Positions 30,699-44,198 of a stretch of DNA of 64,000 nucleotides are shown in pieces (positions within the stretch are counted from its first letter, which is position 1; each line of letters starts with the position of its first letter). This DNA is from Arthrinium phaeospermum (lineage: Eukaryota > Ascomycota > Sordariomycetes > Amphisphaeriales > Apiosporaceae). Below the pieces are notes generated by a model, which was not told where the DNA came from, did not search any database, and saw nothing but the letters and a program-made list of their open reading frames with translations. The DNA lies in the NCBI GenBank assembly GCA_006503535.1, contig QYRS01000004.1:3844001-3908000 (forward strand). Direction: 5' to 3'. A program made the position numbers and the translations under genes.

Positions 30699-33600
30699 AT
30701 GGCTCGGCCACTGCTGATCCTCTTGGCCGCCTACGTCCTTGGTCTCGTCTCCCTCATTGCGTCTCAAACGCCGACCTCTACCCACAGCAGCGCTGATACG
30801 GTCTTCACACTGCCCGCGGATGCCGATACTGGGTTGAACATCATCCCCAACGTCAAGGACCCGAAGGCTGTTGACGCTCAGGTCGTTTGCCCTGGATACA
30901 AGGCTTCCAATGTCGTCCAGACCACCAATGGCCTGACGGCTGATCTCACCCTGGCCGGCAAGCCTTGCAACCTCTATGGTAATGATATCGAGTCTCTTGT
31001 TCTCACCGTGGAATACCAAGCTGTGGACCGACTTCATGTCGGCATTCAGCCCAAGTATATCGGAGCTGAGAACTACACTTGGTTCATTCTTCCCGAGGAG
31101 ATCCTCCAGAAACCTGCGGCTGCCACCGAGCCTCAGATTGCAGACAGCAATCTCGTTTTCCAATGGGGGAACGAACCGACCTTCAACTACAACGTCACTC
31201 GAAAGTCCACTGGCGATGTTCTATTTACCACCAATGGGACACAGCTGGTCTACGCCGACCAGTTCATCGAGTTCAAGACGAGCCTACCCGAGAACTACAA
31301 CCTGTATGGGCTTGGGGAGGTGATTCACGGGTTCAAGCTCAACCACAATCTCACGAGTAGGTCATATGTGTTCGCTGATTTTGACATAGGACTAAACTGT
31401 ACTAGGAACCCTCTTCGCTGCGGACGTGGGAGATAACATTGATGCTAACATATACGGGCACCATCCTATCTACTACGATACGCGCTATTTTGAGGTGGAC
31501 AGCAAATCTGGCAACTTGTCGTATGCTCCTAACGCAACCGACAAGACAGCTACGTATAAGTCGTATACACATGGTGTATTTCAGAGAAACGCCCATACCC
31601 AAGAGGTTCTTCTCCAAGAAGAGGGAATCACGTGGCGAGCACTGGGGGGTAGCATTGGTGAGTAGACGGCACGATTGACCTAGCTCAGGTATCGGTGGTG
31701 CTAACCACCGGTGACAAGATCTGTACTTTTACGGAGGGCCAACCCAAGACGCGGTCAGCAAGTCGTACCAAAAGAGTGCCATTGGGCTGCCTGCGATGCA
31801 GCAGCTCTGGACCTTTGGGTACCACCAATGCCGATGGGGTTATCGAAACTGGACCAACCTCCAGAACGTGGTCGACGACTTCAAGAAGTTCGAGATCCCG
31901 CTTGAAACGATCTGGAGTGAGTGCTTCCGCGAGCTTGCTTGCTACGCCAGTCGCAATTTCACTGACCGACTCCCTACACAGCTGATATCGACTACATGAA
32001 CCACTACCGAGACTTCGAGAATGATGCCGCGAACTTCCCCTACGATCAAGGCGCTGAGTTCTTGTCAAAACTGCACGAGAACAAGCAGCATTACATTCCT
32101 ATCGTGGATGCGGCTATCTATGCACCCAACCCCGAAAATGCAAGTGACGCTTATCCGACCTATGACCGCGGATTGAAGGAGAATGCCTTCCTGCTGAACC
32201 CGGATGGTAAGTTCATGTTGCTTCCAAATATTGGTCTGTGGGTACGAGCTGACCTTTTATTTTCAGGCTCGACCTACATTGGCTCTGTGTGGCCTGGATA
32301 TACTGTATTCCCGGATTGGATTGGTCCAATGGTCAAGTAAGTTACCCTGACGAGAGTTCAAGCCTCACGAGGCTGTCCGAAACATCATGGCACATTTGAG
32401 TATGTGGGCTAACTTTCTCATCTGTAGTGGCACAGGGACTAATCGCTGGTGGGCTTCCGAGATCAAGACTTATTTCGAGAAGATCCAGTTTGATGGTCTT
32501 TGGATAGGTAAGCAGAAGCAATGGTGTTCGCTCCAAGTGAAATGGGTAACTGTGCTGACACTGCATGTTGTAGATATGAACGAGGTCTCCAGCTTCTGCG
32601 TCGGCAGCTGTGGCAGTGGAAACCTGACTCTGAACCCTGTTCACCCGCCATTTCTCTTGCCCGGAGAGCCAGGCAACGAGATCCTCGATTACCCCGAGGG
32701 ATTCTACAAAACCAACGCCACTGAAGCTTCGTCGGTCTCCTCGCGAATCTCGGCTTCGAAGACGCCAACGCCATCGACGACCTCGACGACCTCGACGACC
32801 TCGACGTCCACCAGCTACTTCCGAACCACACCCACGGCAGGTTCTCGCAACATCAACTGGCCTCCCTACGCGATCAACAACAATGCAGGGGATCTCGCAG
32901 TGCATGCTGTCAGCCCGAACGCAACCCACCATGGCGGGGCCGTCCAATACGACTTCCACAACGTTTACGGACACCAGATCCTGAATGCGACCTACCATGC
33001 CTTGTTGGAAGTCTTCCCGTCAAAGCGACCCTTCATCATTGGACGTTCGCAGTTTGCGGGCTCTGGTAAATATGCAGGCCATTGGGGGTCAGTACTTTCC
33101 ATGAGTTCTCTCTGATTTCCTCGTCGCTCTAATTGAGGTGCACAAGCTGACATGACTATAGTGGCGACAACTACTCGCTGTGGTCGTTCATGTTCTTTTC
33201 CATCCCTCAGGCGTTGGCTTACTCGCTGTTCGGCATCCCCATGTTCGGCGTTGACACCTGCGGTTTCTCGGGCAACGCCGACATGGAGCTTTGCGCACGC
33301 TGGATGCAGCTGTCGGCCTTCTTCCCCTTCTACCGGAACCACAATGTGCTCGGGACTATTGGACAGGAGCCCTACATCTGGTCCGCGGTTGCCGAAGCCA
33401 GCCGCGCTGCCATGCGTATCCGCTACGCCCTGCTGCCCTACATCTACACGACTTTCTATCTTAGCCATTCCACGGGGTCTACCACGATGCGTGCCCTAGC
33501 CTGGGAGTTCCCCAACGAGCCCTGGCTAGCCGCCGCGGACCGCCAATTCCTCCTTGGCGGTGCGGTGCTCGTCACCCCCTGTCTGGAGCAGGGCGCCACC

Positions 33601-34245
33601 ACTGTCGACGGCGTGTTCCCCGGCGTAGGCCAAGGCACCGTCTGGTACGACTGGTACAACCAAACAGCCATCACTGGAGTTACCGCGGGCCAGAACGTCA
33701 CCATTGACGCGCCGCTCGGCCATATCCCCGTCTACATCAAGGGTGGCAATGTCATCCCATTGCAGGAGCCTGGCTTGACCACGGACGCGGTACGCAATAG
33801 TCCCTGGAGTGTGCTCGTCGGACTTGACGCCGAGGGTGGCGCTACCGGTGACCTGTATCTTGACGACGGCGAGAGCCTGGTACCTAATGCGACTACATGG
33901 GTTGAGGTGAGTAAAACCAATCATCTGTTCCCCGCCCCTTCATGATTGTGTTCCTTCTCTTCCTTGCCTGCTTCATCGCGACTGACACACCTGATTCTCC
34001 AGTTCTCGGCCATCGGGACAAGCCTCAAGGCGTCCCCGTCCGGCAACTTCTCGGACCCCAACGCACTTGCCAACGTGACTGTCATGGGTCTGCAGCAGCC
34101 TGTGACTACAGTCCAACTCAACGGTGTCGATATCGGCCAAGTCTGGACTTTTGACGAGTCCTTGCACGTCCTTCACGTTACGGGGCTCAACAATCTGACC
34201 GCGAAGGGAGCGTGGAGCCAGGAGTGGACGTTGAGCTGGAAGTAG
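30699..34245 (+). CDS. Secreted GH31 alpha-glucosidase (alpha/beta-glucosidase AgdC-like)
   Basis: Nine exons (30699-31356, 31406-31657, 31719-31916, 31982-32206, 32267-32336, 32428-32507, 32574-33087, 33162-33906, 34003-34245) give 994 aa. The ATG in ACCATGG context yields a signal peptide (MARPLLILLAAYVLGLVSLI). GH31 landmarks are intact: YGLGEVIHGF, GYHQCRWGYRNW, the nucleophile Asp of WIDMNE (about 495) and the acid/base Asp of HWGGDN (about 668), FMFFSIPQALAYSLFGIPMF, RYALLPYIYT and KGGNVIPLQEPG. The beta-sandwich C-terminal domain is complete. Many N-x-S/T sites fit extracellular glycosylation. It would release glucose from maltose, starch or related glucans. A Ser/Thr-rich simple repeat (about 32775-32815) sits in the loop after the nucleophile, where relatives also carry an insertion. 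Confidence 0.93.
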
Positions 34246-34817
34246 TGGCGCGAAGTGATCTCGGTAGATGGCAAAAGGGCAGACCTTAGTTAGGGTGGAA
34301 TTGCCGACAACTTGCCACATGATCTTTTGGAAGGGTTGCACAACAGTAAACTGCCCACGAAGGTCAAACGGAAATATTCAGATAATTTGAAATCAAAACA
34401 AGTACCAGCAAGTATCACATCCTTTGCGCAAAACGAGTTGTGACGCTGAAGCCCGATTCATACTTCGTCGATCGATCTGTTCCAACTTTGTAGTGTATCG
34501 TATTCCATCCTATTACATCGAGAAAGCCATCTCGATGCTCATCCGCTTTATTTTATTTCTAGTTGAAGTACTCGCATTAAGCGTCCGTGTCTCATCATGT
34601 AAACATTACAAGTTCAGCCAAGTTCAGGTCATAAAATAGAAGCTAGGCCCCTCCAAAAGTGCTTCCAGTAGCAGCTGTTGACAGACGCATTCTGTCAGCA
34701 CTGCACCCAGTCGTTATCCTCCTCCCCCTTCTCCACTCTTCGGTAATCGCGCCGCTGCTGCTGCTGCCGAGGAGGTAAGCGTCCTCCCAGCCCGACCGAG
34801 CGGAGGAGCCGGCTGCT
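34246..34817. other. Intergenic region between convergent genes
   Basis: 3' ends of the GH31 and Psg1-like genes; no gene seen. A CTG/CCG-rich stretch lies near 34750-34790. Confidence 0.45.
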
Positions 34818-36056
34818 CTAGAACCGCTCGCCGTCCTGTCGCTTCAGCTCGTCGCGGAAGGCGTTGGGGCGTCCCTGTTCGCCGCCGGCGCCCGCTGCCG
34901 GGTTCTGGAAGTTCATCTGGCGGTTCTCGGTCGGGGTGCCGGCCAGACTGCCGAGGGCATCGCTGTCGCGGCGGGGGCGGCCGGGGTGCTCCAGGGGAGG
35001 CAGGTTGTGGACAACGCCGACCTGGACCTGCGGGGCGTCGTCGTCGAGGTCGTGGTAGACGGCGGTGCCGTCGGCGGCGAGCTCGCGCTCCATGAGCTGG
35101 ACGCGCTCGGCGGCCTTCTTATCCCGGGACGACTTGGAGGCGAGGCCCAGGCGGGCGCGCGAGCTCTTGTTGATGCCGTAGCCGTGGCGGCCGCCGCGGG
35201 ACATGATGTTGCCGAGCTCGATCTTGCGGTGCCGCGCGTTCCAGACGCAGACGCCGAAGATGCAGAGCAGGGCGAAGCCGAAGATGACGGGGAGGCCGAT
35301 GTAGAGGGCGGGCCCCGCGGGCGAGGGGACCGGTTTGGATTTGGGGACGGGGGCGTCGGAGAGCAGGATACGCGGCCCCCGGATCAGGTCCGGGCCCTGG
35401 ATCTGGCCGCCCGGCTTCAGGGCGCCCATCGAGATGGAGATGTTGACGGCGTGCTGCTTCTGCAGCATGGCGCGGTCCGTGGTCCAGGCCCAGTAGCCCC
35501 ACGAGGCGATGATGGTGCTGCCCGACTCGAAGGCTTGTAGCGTGGTCGAGGCGTCGCCCGTCGTGTCGTTGATGTAGTCGCCTTGGATCTTGATCGTGGT
35601 GTTGGGGTTCTTGAACCACGTCGTGTCCCAGGTGAAGTAGTACGTGTTGCCCGGCCGGTACTCCTGCACGTCCCACGGCAGCGGCTGGCAGAAGGGGTCC
35701 TTGTTGGAGTCCTTGGGCTTGCTGCATTTCAGGAACGAGCCCTGGCCGTCGGTGCCCGTCGCCGTGGGCGCCGCGGGCACGGTGCCGGTGCGCGTGTGGG
35801 CGGCGGCTTCCGAGTACGACGTGAAGACGGTCACGGTCAGGTCGTTGGGCGCCGCCGAGACGACGGTGGGTTTCCCGTCGATCGTCGTCTGGACGGGCGT
35901 CACCGTCGAGGGCTTGCCGTCGTCGCCGACGGTCACCCAGGGCTGCAGGTTCTTGGGGTCGGGGGCGTCGGTCTGGCGCGGGCGCAGGTTGTTGGGCAGG
36001 GCCGTCGCCGCCGTGGCGAGCAGGGCCACTACGCTCGTTGAATTGAGGTAGCGCAT
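34818..36056 (-). CDS. Psg1-like type I membrane protein
   Basis: Single exon, 412 aa. The signal peptide is MRYLNSTSVVALLATAATAL. A luminal domain holds C111 and C123 (PFCQPLPWDVQEYRPGNTYY then FTWD), the motif block of fungal Psg1 proteins, which in yeast stabilise the proton pump Pma1 in the Golgi. An N-glycosylation-rich beta region follows. One TM segment lies at about 250-272 (ALYIGLPVIFGFALLCIFGV), then a basic cytosolic tail of about 135 residues. A Kex2-like RPR/R site near residue 25-27 may cut the propeptide. Assignment rests on motif and layout; a broader unknown membrane-protein family is the alternative. Confidence 0.7.
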   Translation of the reverse strand: MRYLNSTSVVALLATAATALPNNLRPRQTDAPDPKNLQPWVTVGDDGKPSTVTPVQTTIDGKPTVVSAAPNDLTVTVFTSYSEAAAHTRTGTVPAAPTATGTDGQGSFLKCSKPKDSNKDPFCQPLPWDVQEYRPGNTYYFTWDTTWFKNPNTTIKIQGDYINDTTGDASTTLQAFESGSTIIASWGYWAWTTDRAMLQKQHAVNISISMGALKPGGQIQGPDLIRGPRILLSDAPVPKSKPVPSPAGPALYIGLPVIFGFALLCIFGVCVWNARHRKIELGNIMSRGGRHGYGINKSSRARLGLASKSSRDKKAAERVQLMERELAADGTAVYHDLDDDAPQVQVGVVHNLPPLEHPGRPRRDSDALGSLAGTPTENRQMNFQNPAAGAGGEQGRPNAFRDELKRQDGERF

Positions 36057-36870
36057 CGTGTTGTCGTCGTCAAGGTTGGAGGGTTCCGGTCAAACGATGG
36101 TATGTGTAAGTGCTGTGGGGAACGAGCGGAAATGGATGGGATTTGTGTCGCGATTCTCGGACTTCTTGAACGATGGACTTTCAATTGAACTGAATCAATT
36201 GATACAGAGAGATACCCGAATTATCGAAATGAACGAAAGAATTCCCGACTTCGAGCTCGAAATTATTATTAACCTGAGGCGCCCTCAATACTAGAAGCAA
36301 AGAAGGATGGGAAGGAAAAGAGACCGATGACAAAATGGCATGGCATTTGCCGATGCTCGTACCTTATCGACCGGTCTGGTGCATACCTCCCCCTGCAGCA
36401 GCTCTCCAGCACGGTTAGCTTTTGGGCCCATTCTCCCTATCGACGAGCGACCGACCAGGTACCTGCGCTAGCACCTCGCCTACCTCGCCTCCCCCCGACT
36501 TTTTCTCCTCCTTCAGTGGTCACTGGCCCCCCAAAACTCGCACTCCACTCGCAATTTGCGCTCGTGTTAGCGGCCTAGTTTTGTTTACCTCTCGACAAAA
36601 AGTAAACCGACTGTTGCCCGACGTCCCATAACAAACACGACGTGACGGCCGGGAGGCCCGGAAATGCCTCATGCAGGAGAAAACCATTAATCCAGCGGTC
36701 AGCTCGAATGTCGGTTTGGATAGAAATATGGGAAAGCTTTGAGGCATCCAGCAACAGTTGTGTGTCTCACCTGCAAGAAGTGAGCTAAACTGTGTTGCTG
36801 AAGATCAGTGAGAGGTACCTGGTAGGCTGTAGGTTAACAACACCCGGCTGAACAAACTCGAGTCGAGGCC
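36057..36870. other. Intergenic region left of the LTR element
   Basis: Promoter of the Psg1-like gene and sequence of ordinary composition; no gene seen. The composition change at 36876 is abrupt. Confidence 0.45.
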
Positions 36871-36875
36871 CTTGG
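36871..36875. repeat. Target-site duplication of the LTR element, left copy
   Basis: CTTGG immediately before the left LTR; identical CTTGG follows the right LTR at 43948. Confidence 0.8.
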
Positions 36876-37030
36876 TATTACAGTGCAAGTCTGTGCGTCA
36901 TATATTAATATATCATATCGGAGGTTCGGAATCTCTCTTATTTATTAATATAATAATATCCCGTCGATAATATATTAATATTTTTTATAATATAATTATA
37001 TATTACTTTTTTTATATTACTTATTTAATA
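36876..37030. repeat. Left LTR
   Basis: 155 bp, from tattacag to tttaata. The right copy ends tttaaca. The TG...CA ends expected of an LTR appear RIP-altered to TA at the start of both copies and to TA at the end of this one. Confidence 0.85.
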
Positions 37031-37046
37031 AGTTATAAGCTCGGGA
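37031..37046. other. Possible primer-binding site of the LTR element
   Basis: agttataagctcggga lies directly after the left LTR. Its first 11 nt match the complement of the initiator tRNA-Met anticodon region except for three RIP-type transitions. That is the half-tRNA primer used by several copia elements. Short and mutated, so tentative. Confidence 0.4.
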
Positions 37047-40000
37047 ATATACTTTATATTTTTTATATATTACTTTTATATATAATATAAAAAAAATATA
37101 ATAATCGATATAATATTACGATTTTTATTTTAAATTTTAAACCTTATATTTTAAAAATTATATATTATAATTAAATTTTTATATATTATAATATATAAAT
37201 ATTTATTATAACGATTACGATAATTTATAAAAAAGTAAACTTAAAAAAAATCGAACCGCGACGCGGTATTATATAATATATAATCGAATTTTAGCCGTTT
37301 CGATTTTATAAACGATCTTTTTTATATAATAATATATATTAAAAATAACGTTAAATTCTAAATCGAATAATAATTTTTCCTATACGATATAATTTAATCG
37401 AAAAATTATTTCTTTTATTATATAACGAAAATTAAATATTAATAACTTTTTAAATTTAATATAGCTTTTATAAAAAAAATATAATTAATAAAACGAGTAA
37501 ATTATTTAATAAAAACAATAATAGTAATTAAAATTTTTATCCTTTAAATAAATTATTAATTTTTACTCTTTTAATTTATAATTTTTATTTCTTAATATAT
37601 TAGCTTTAATTCTAAACTTTTTAAATAAAAAAAACTTATTTAATAATATTATTTTCCTATTAAAAAAATTTATAAAAAATTTAAGCGAAAAAGCGGATTA
37701 AAATTAAAATTTAAATTTAAACCGAAACCTTAATTTAAAACTATAATATTAAAAGGAATTATTAAAATTAATACTATTTAATATTATTATTATTAATATC
37801 GATAAAAAATTTTTTTTAAAGCTTAATTATTATAAATTTAATATAAATATTTTCCGTCCTATAAAGGACATTAATCTACTATTTATATTAAAAAAAAAAT
37901 TTATATAAAACTTATTACTTTTTATATAATAAATTAAATTAAATAAATATATAAATTAATTAATTATATAATAATCGATTAATAATAAATCGATAATAAT
38001 ATATTATTATTAAAAAACTACTTGTTAATCTCGATTTATTTCCCGTTTATTAATAACGGCCTTTTCTTTTTAATTAATTAAGTTAATTTATAATCTTATT
38101 ATATCGGCCTTTATCGAACTTACTTAAAAACTCCGCGGTTTTCGGAGCTTTATTCCCGTTTTATATATATAAATATACCTTTTATCGTTTAATAATTTCG
38201 ATAGCGGTTTTCGCCGTTATATATTTATATATAATATATTATATATATAAAAAATTACGTATTATAATAATTTAAAAATATATTATTAAACGCGATTTTA
38301 AATACTTTAAAATCGAATTTATTAAAAGCGATATAATAATTACGGAAATAGGGTTTTTTAAAAAGAAATTAAAATCTAATTATCGATATAACGGCGCCGG
38401 CTTTATTAAAATTATTAAAAATACCCTTTACGAACGCGTACGATATAACGTCGTTATTATTATTAATAATTATTATAATATATATAAATAAATATTAAAA
38501 TATAAATAATATTATAAATATATAATAATATAAAAAGATTAAAATAAGAAATAATAACGTATATATATATATACGATAAAAAAAAGAAAAAATTATAAAT
38601 TTTAAAAAATATATATCGCGAAAATTTATATTTATTTTCGAAAACTTTCTTTAAAAATTTATATAAAATCGATATTTATATATATTAATTTTAAAAATTT
38701 TATTATTCGATATAAATAATTTTTAATAAATTTTAAACTTATATAATATAAATAAATAATTCTTTTTTAATAATTAAATATAATATTATCGCGAACTTCG
38801 GGTTTATTTTAAACCTTATACCGTAAAGGATAATAAATAATTATAATTAAGAATTATAATAAAAAAATAATTTAATACTTACTATTTATTATTATTAAAA
38901 GCTTAAATTTTTTAATTTTATTATTTAAAATATTTATTTATTTTAATATAGAATTATTATTAATTTATATTATTATTTATTTATTCTTTATTATTTATAT
39001 TAATTATATAATATATATTAAAAAAAAAAAATTTAAATAAATATAAACACTTTATTTATTTTTATTAATATAAAAAATTAATTTTAAAACGATAAAATAA
39101 TTTTAATAATTTTTATTATAAAAAATAAGAATTATTTAAATAAATATAAAAAATTAAAAAACGTTTTTATTTAATATCGTTTTAAATAAAAAAATAAATA
39201 AAAATTTTATATAATATTATTTAATTTATACTTTTATTCGAATTTAAATTATTTTTTTATAATAAAGTTATTTTTTATCCTTTTTTATTAAGCTAAATAT
39301 AAATTTAAGTACTGTAAACTTAGAAAATTTTTTAAAATCGACTACGATTTTTAAAATTTTTAATTAAAAAATTATATTAGTGTTCGAAATTTTAAATAAA
39401 AATTAAATTAATATTATTAATAATAATTTAAACTTTTCTTAAACTTTATTTTTAAAAATATTTATTTTATTATACGATTTATTTTTAAGTTTAATAGTAA
39501 ATTTAATTAATAAAAAATAAACTTTTAATAAACACGGTCGTTTTTAAACCTCGATATTTAAAAATTTAATAAAATTATTCGATCGATAAAAATTAAAACT
39601 ATTAATCGAAAATTATATAAATTAAAACTATTTTTATTTTTTAATATAACCTTTAATATTTTAAATATTAAATAAAAAATTATTAAAAAAAAAAAAATAT
39701 TTTTAAAAATTTTTTATTATATGTATTATAAAAAAAAGGTTATTTAAAGAAAGATTATAAAGCTTTTATTTAAAAAAATAACGAGTTTAAGAAAAAAAGT
39801 AAAAGGAAAAAAAGTTTCGCCGGAAATTATCGTTAAAGTTAAACGGAAACGGAAACTTTAAATTAAATTTAAATTAAAAAGGTTTATTTTAAAAGAATTA
39901 AAAAAGAATTAAAAAATTACGTATTTTTATTAAAGAAGAATATAAAATAAACGTTATTATAAAAAATATAATAATAATAATATAGGAAAAATTTAGAAAA

Positions 40001-43000
40001 ATTTTTATTTTTTTTAATTTTAAAGTTTTATATCGCGATTATTTTATAACGTACTTTATATTTAAATTATTACGTATCGAAATTATATTAATTAATTAAA
40101 TTTTAAAGTTTTTTTAATACGTTTTATTACTTTTTAATCGGAAAAATTCTTTTAAAAAATCGCTTAACGTTTTATAAAATTATTATATATTAATATTACG
40201 ATTTACTTTACGATTTTTATTAATGAAATTTTATTTTATAATTAAATTATCGATATTAGATATATTTAAACCGTTATATATATTAAAAATATTTTTATAA
40301 AATTTTAAAAAATTAATAAATATATTATTTTAATTAAAAAATATAAATTATTTATTATAAAAAAAAGAAAAATTATTATTACTTTTTTAATATTAATAGT
40401 ATTATAAAATAATTAAAATTTAATAATATATTTTATTATTTTTTTATTAATTATACTTTATTATTAATAATTTAGTTTTTTAATTAAAGTAATATTTTTA
40501 AAAATATTAATTTAAAATATTAAAATTTATTATATAAAAAAGTTATTTTATAAACTATTAAAAGTAATCGATTTTATTATTTATAATATTTTAAAAAGCT
40601 TATTAAGATTATTTTATAACGTTTTTTATTTTAAAAAGAAACGCTATATAATATAAACGAATAAAATATTTTAAAGAATAATTATTAAATAATTTAAAAA
40701 AAATAATAAACGATATAAATATTCGTTATTAATATATATTTTATACCTATACTTTATATATTTTTTAAATTAAAAAAATTTTTATAATTATTTTAATAAA
40801 TTTAAAACTTATTTTAAAAAGCTATTTATATAAACGTTTATAAGCTTTTTAAAATTATTAAGGTTTATTAAAAAAATATTAAATTATAATTAATAATTTT
40901 ATTAAAGTTTTATTCGTTTATTTTATATTTAAAAATAATATTTAAAATATTTAATAAAATTAAATTTATTATTAATTATTTTAAAACGAAATAAAATCGT
41001 TATAAAAAAATTCGTTTTAATTAAATTAATAAATATATTTTTTACGAAATAATTAAATAAATTATTAAGAAATTTATTATTTTAAAATATATTATTATTA
41101 ATTAATATTAATAAAATAAATTAATAAAATTATTAAATAAAGTTATTATAAAAAAACTTTTTTTAATAATCGATAATATTAAAATCGATATAAAATATTA
41201 ATTGGAAATTTTAAATATTATTTATTATTTACGGAATCGAAGCTTTTATTTTATTTTTAAAATAACTTTTTTTAAAAAATATTTTAAATATAAACTTAAC
41301 TTTCGAAATATTTATATATTAAGTTTTATTATTATATATTTATTATTTAAAAGAGAAAAATTAAATTAATAAAATAATATATAAAGTTAAAAAAAATATC
41401 GTTATTAAATATTAAAGTTTAAAAATTTATAAAATTTTATATTTAAATAATAAAGTTATAAATAAATATAATTTATATTATCGAAAAAAACTTATTTATT
41501 ATAAATAAAAAATTTATATATACGTTAAATATTTTAAAAAAAATAATTTTATAATAATTAAACCTTATAAAATTCCTATTAATAATAATAAATTATATAT
41601 TTATATAAATTAATAAAATAAAATAATATATAAATTTATTATAAATTAATAAAATTAATAAAAGTTTATTAAAAGTTTAAGTTTTAATTCAAAATAAATT
41701 TAAAATCGATTCGTTATAAAATAATATTTTATAATTATAAAATAATTTTTTTCCGTTATAAAATAATATTTTATTTTAAAATATTTTACGTATTTTAAAA
41801 ACGATAATATACTCTTAATATAAATAAATGTATTATAATTATATATTCGGGTTAAAAAATTTAATAAAAAATTTATTTTAAATTTTAAAACTTTAAAACT
41901 ATATTAAATTTTAATTCGTTCGATTTTTTTAATTTAAACTATATCGATTTTAATTATATTATACGTTATATAATTATATAATATTTTAAAATAATAAAAT
42001 AATACCGTATAATTTAAATTTAAATTTAAAATATAATAATTATTACGTTATTAAAGTAATTAATAATATATAAAAAGTTTTTAATTTATTATTTAATTAT
42101 AAAACTTTAAATATTTTTTTAAAAAAAAATAATAATTATTAAATTTATAAATATTTTTCGTTTTTACCGTTAATTTTAAATATATTAAATTAAAATTATA
42201 TAACGAAATAAGAACGATATACGATTAGATTAAATAAAAAAAAGTTATAACGAAAAATTTAATTCTTTTAAAAAAAATAATATATAAAACTTTATTTTAA
42301 AATTATAAAAAATTAATATCTTTTTAAATAAATAAATATATAAATTTAAAAAAGGTAAAAATAATTAAATAATTCGATATAAACTTATTAAATAATTAAA
42401 AACTTTAAATAAATTAAAAGTATTAATTTTATTAAAACTTTTATTTTAATAATTAAATTAATAAGCTATAAAATATTATTTATATTTATTATATAAAACT
42501 TTAAAATTAAATAAATAAATATAAAAATAGCCTTTTTATATAAAAAGTTAAAAAAAATATTTACGTTAAATAACCCTTAAAATTTAATAACGATATTAAC
42601 TATATATAAATTTAATAAAACCTTTTATAATTTAAAATAAATATTATACATTTAATATAAAACGATTAATAAATATATAATTTTTAAAATACGAAATTAT
42701 ATATATTAATTACGATATCTTTTATAAAAACGGTTTTTATATTATTATTTATATTAATAATTTTTTATTAATTAATTTAAATAAACGAAATATATATTTA
42801 AAAAATAATTTAATTAACGCTTTAAAATATTTAATATAAATAAAACTTATTATTATTTTAAAATCTTAATATATAAAAATAAATTATAATATATCTTATA
42901 TTTTTATTAATAAATATATATTAATAAAATTCTTTAATAATTCGAAATAAAAAAGTACGCGTTTATTAATACTTTTATAATAATTAAGTAATAATTTTAA

Positions 43001-43793
43001 TTATTAAATAAAAACTATTTTATATTATTTAATTTTTACCGTCGTTACTAATTAATAATTAACTTTTAATATACTTTATATTTAAAATATATTTTAATAT
43101 TACTTTTTTTATTTTAATAATTAATCGTTTCGTTATAAACTTTAATTTAAAATATTAAATAGCTATTAAAAAATTTTTTAAATATATTAAATTTATATAA
43201 TACCTTTATTTAATTTATAACGGCCCTTTTAAATAATTATAAAAATTTATTAATATAAATTAAAATAATAATTTAAAAATATAAAAATCGATTTATAGCT
43301 TTCTTTTTTATATTAATAATATACTTATTAATTAAATATTAAAATTTTAATATATTATTTTATTTTTTTTATAAAATAGAATATATAAATTAAATATAAG
43401 TTACGAAAAAAGTTATTTAATTTAAAAAATTATTTATTAAATTAATAAACGATTTTAAAAAGAAAAAAGCGAAAACTTTTAATTTATAAGTAATAATTAT
43501 TATATATAATAATTAAGGTATAATAATATTAATTAAAAATCTTATATATATATAAAAACGAAATATATTAATATTTAATATTTTATTCGTAAAAAAGTTA
43601 TAAAAAAAAATTAAATTATATTTTATTAAAACGATAAATTAAAATATTAATAAACTTATAAAAGCTTTAAATAAAAATCGTTTTAAAATATTTATAAAAA
43701 CCTTTTATTTTAAATTAAACTTAATATAAATAAAACTATAAATTATATAAATAATAAACACTTTTATTATTTTTCGTTATTATTAAATAAAAA

Positions 43794-43947
43794 TATTATA
43801 ATATAAATCCGTACGTTATATATTAATATATTATATCGAAAATTCGGGATCTTTTTTATTTATTATATAATAATATCCCGTCGATAATATATTAATATTT
43901 CTTATAATATAATTATGTATTATTCCTCTCACACTATTCGTTTAACA
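43794..43947. repeat. Right LTR
   Basis: 154 bp, from tattataa to tttaaca. It aligns with the left LTR throughout with RIP-type transitions and one single-base gap. Its 3' end keeps more C residues (cctctcacac). Confidence 0.85.
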
Positions 43948-43952
43948 CTTGG
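43948..43952. repeat. Target-site duplication of the LTR element, right copy
   Basis: CTTGG, identical to 36871-36875. Confidence 0.8.
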
Positions 43953-44198
43953 CACTGGACTCCGGCGCAAACTGCTGAGCTCCGCCCAACCTAACTGCAT
44001 CCATCTCTCCCCACACGTGCCGTGGTGCCAATGCCCCCACTTGGCTGTCATTCTACAAGTGTTTCCATGAAAGTCAAGGATGGCCTCTCTCGGAATCGAA
44101 CTCCAGCAATGGGATCGTAAGTATTGATTGGTGGATTTTGTACGTCGATGACTATTTACAAGGGACATCATTCTTGAAAGACGTAAAAGAAGAAAAAC
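43953..44198. other. 3' flank of the reductase gene
   Basis: Ordinary composition resumes at once after the LTR element. A short stretch at 44075-44110 resembles the 3' half of a tRNA, but no complete tRNA can be folded. Confidence 0.35.

Larger units (their letters stand above)
36876..43947. mobile_element. Complete RIP-degenerated LTR retrotransposon
   Basis: 7,072 bp bounded by LTRs of 155 and 154 bp and by a perfect 5-bp target duplication (CTTGG). LTR differences are almost all C/T or G/A, plus one 1-bp indel. The internal DNA is extremely AT-rich. In lines read closely (for example 37081-37260) CA and TG dinucleotides are absent while CG remains, the mark of repeat-induced point mutation. 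No open frame survives, so the superfamily cannot be read from protein. The short LTR and a possible initiator-tRNA half-primer site at 37031 suggest Ty1/copia type. Confidence 0.88.

Noticed and set aside
44075..44110. tRNA-like 3' half near the LTR element
   Set aside because: A T-arm-like gttcgattcc is present but no matching 5' acceptor, D-arm or anticodon arm could be found.
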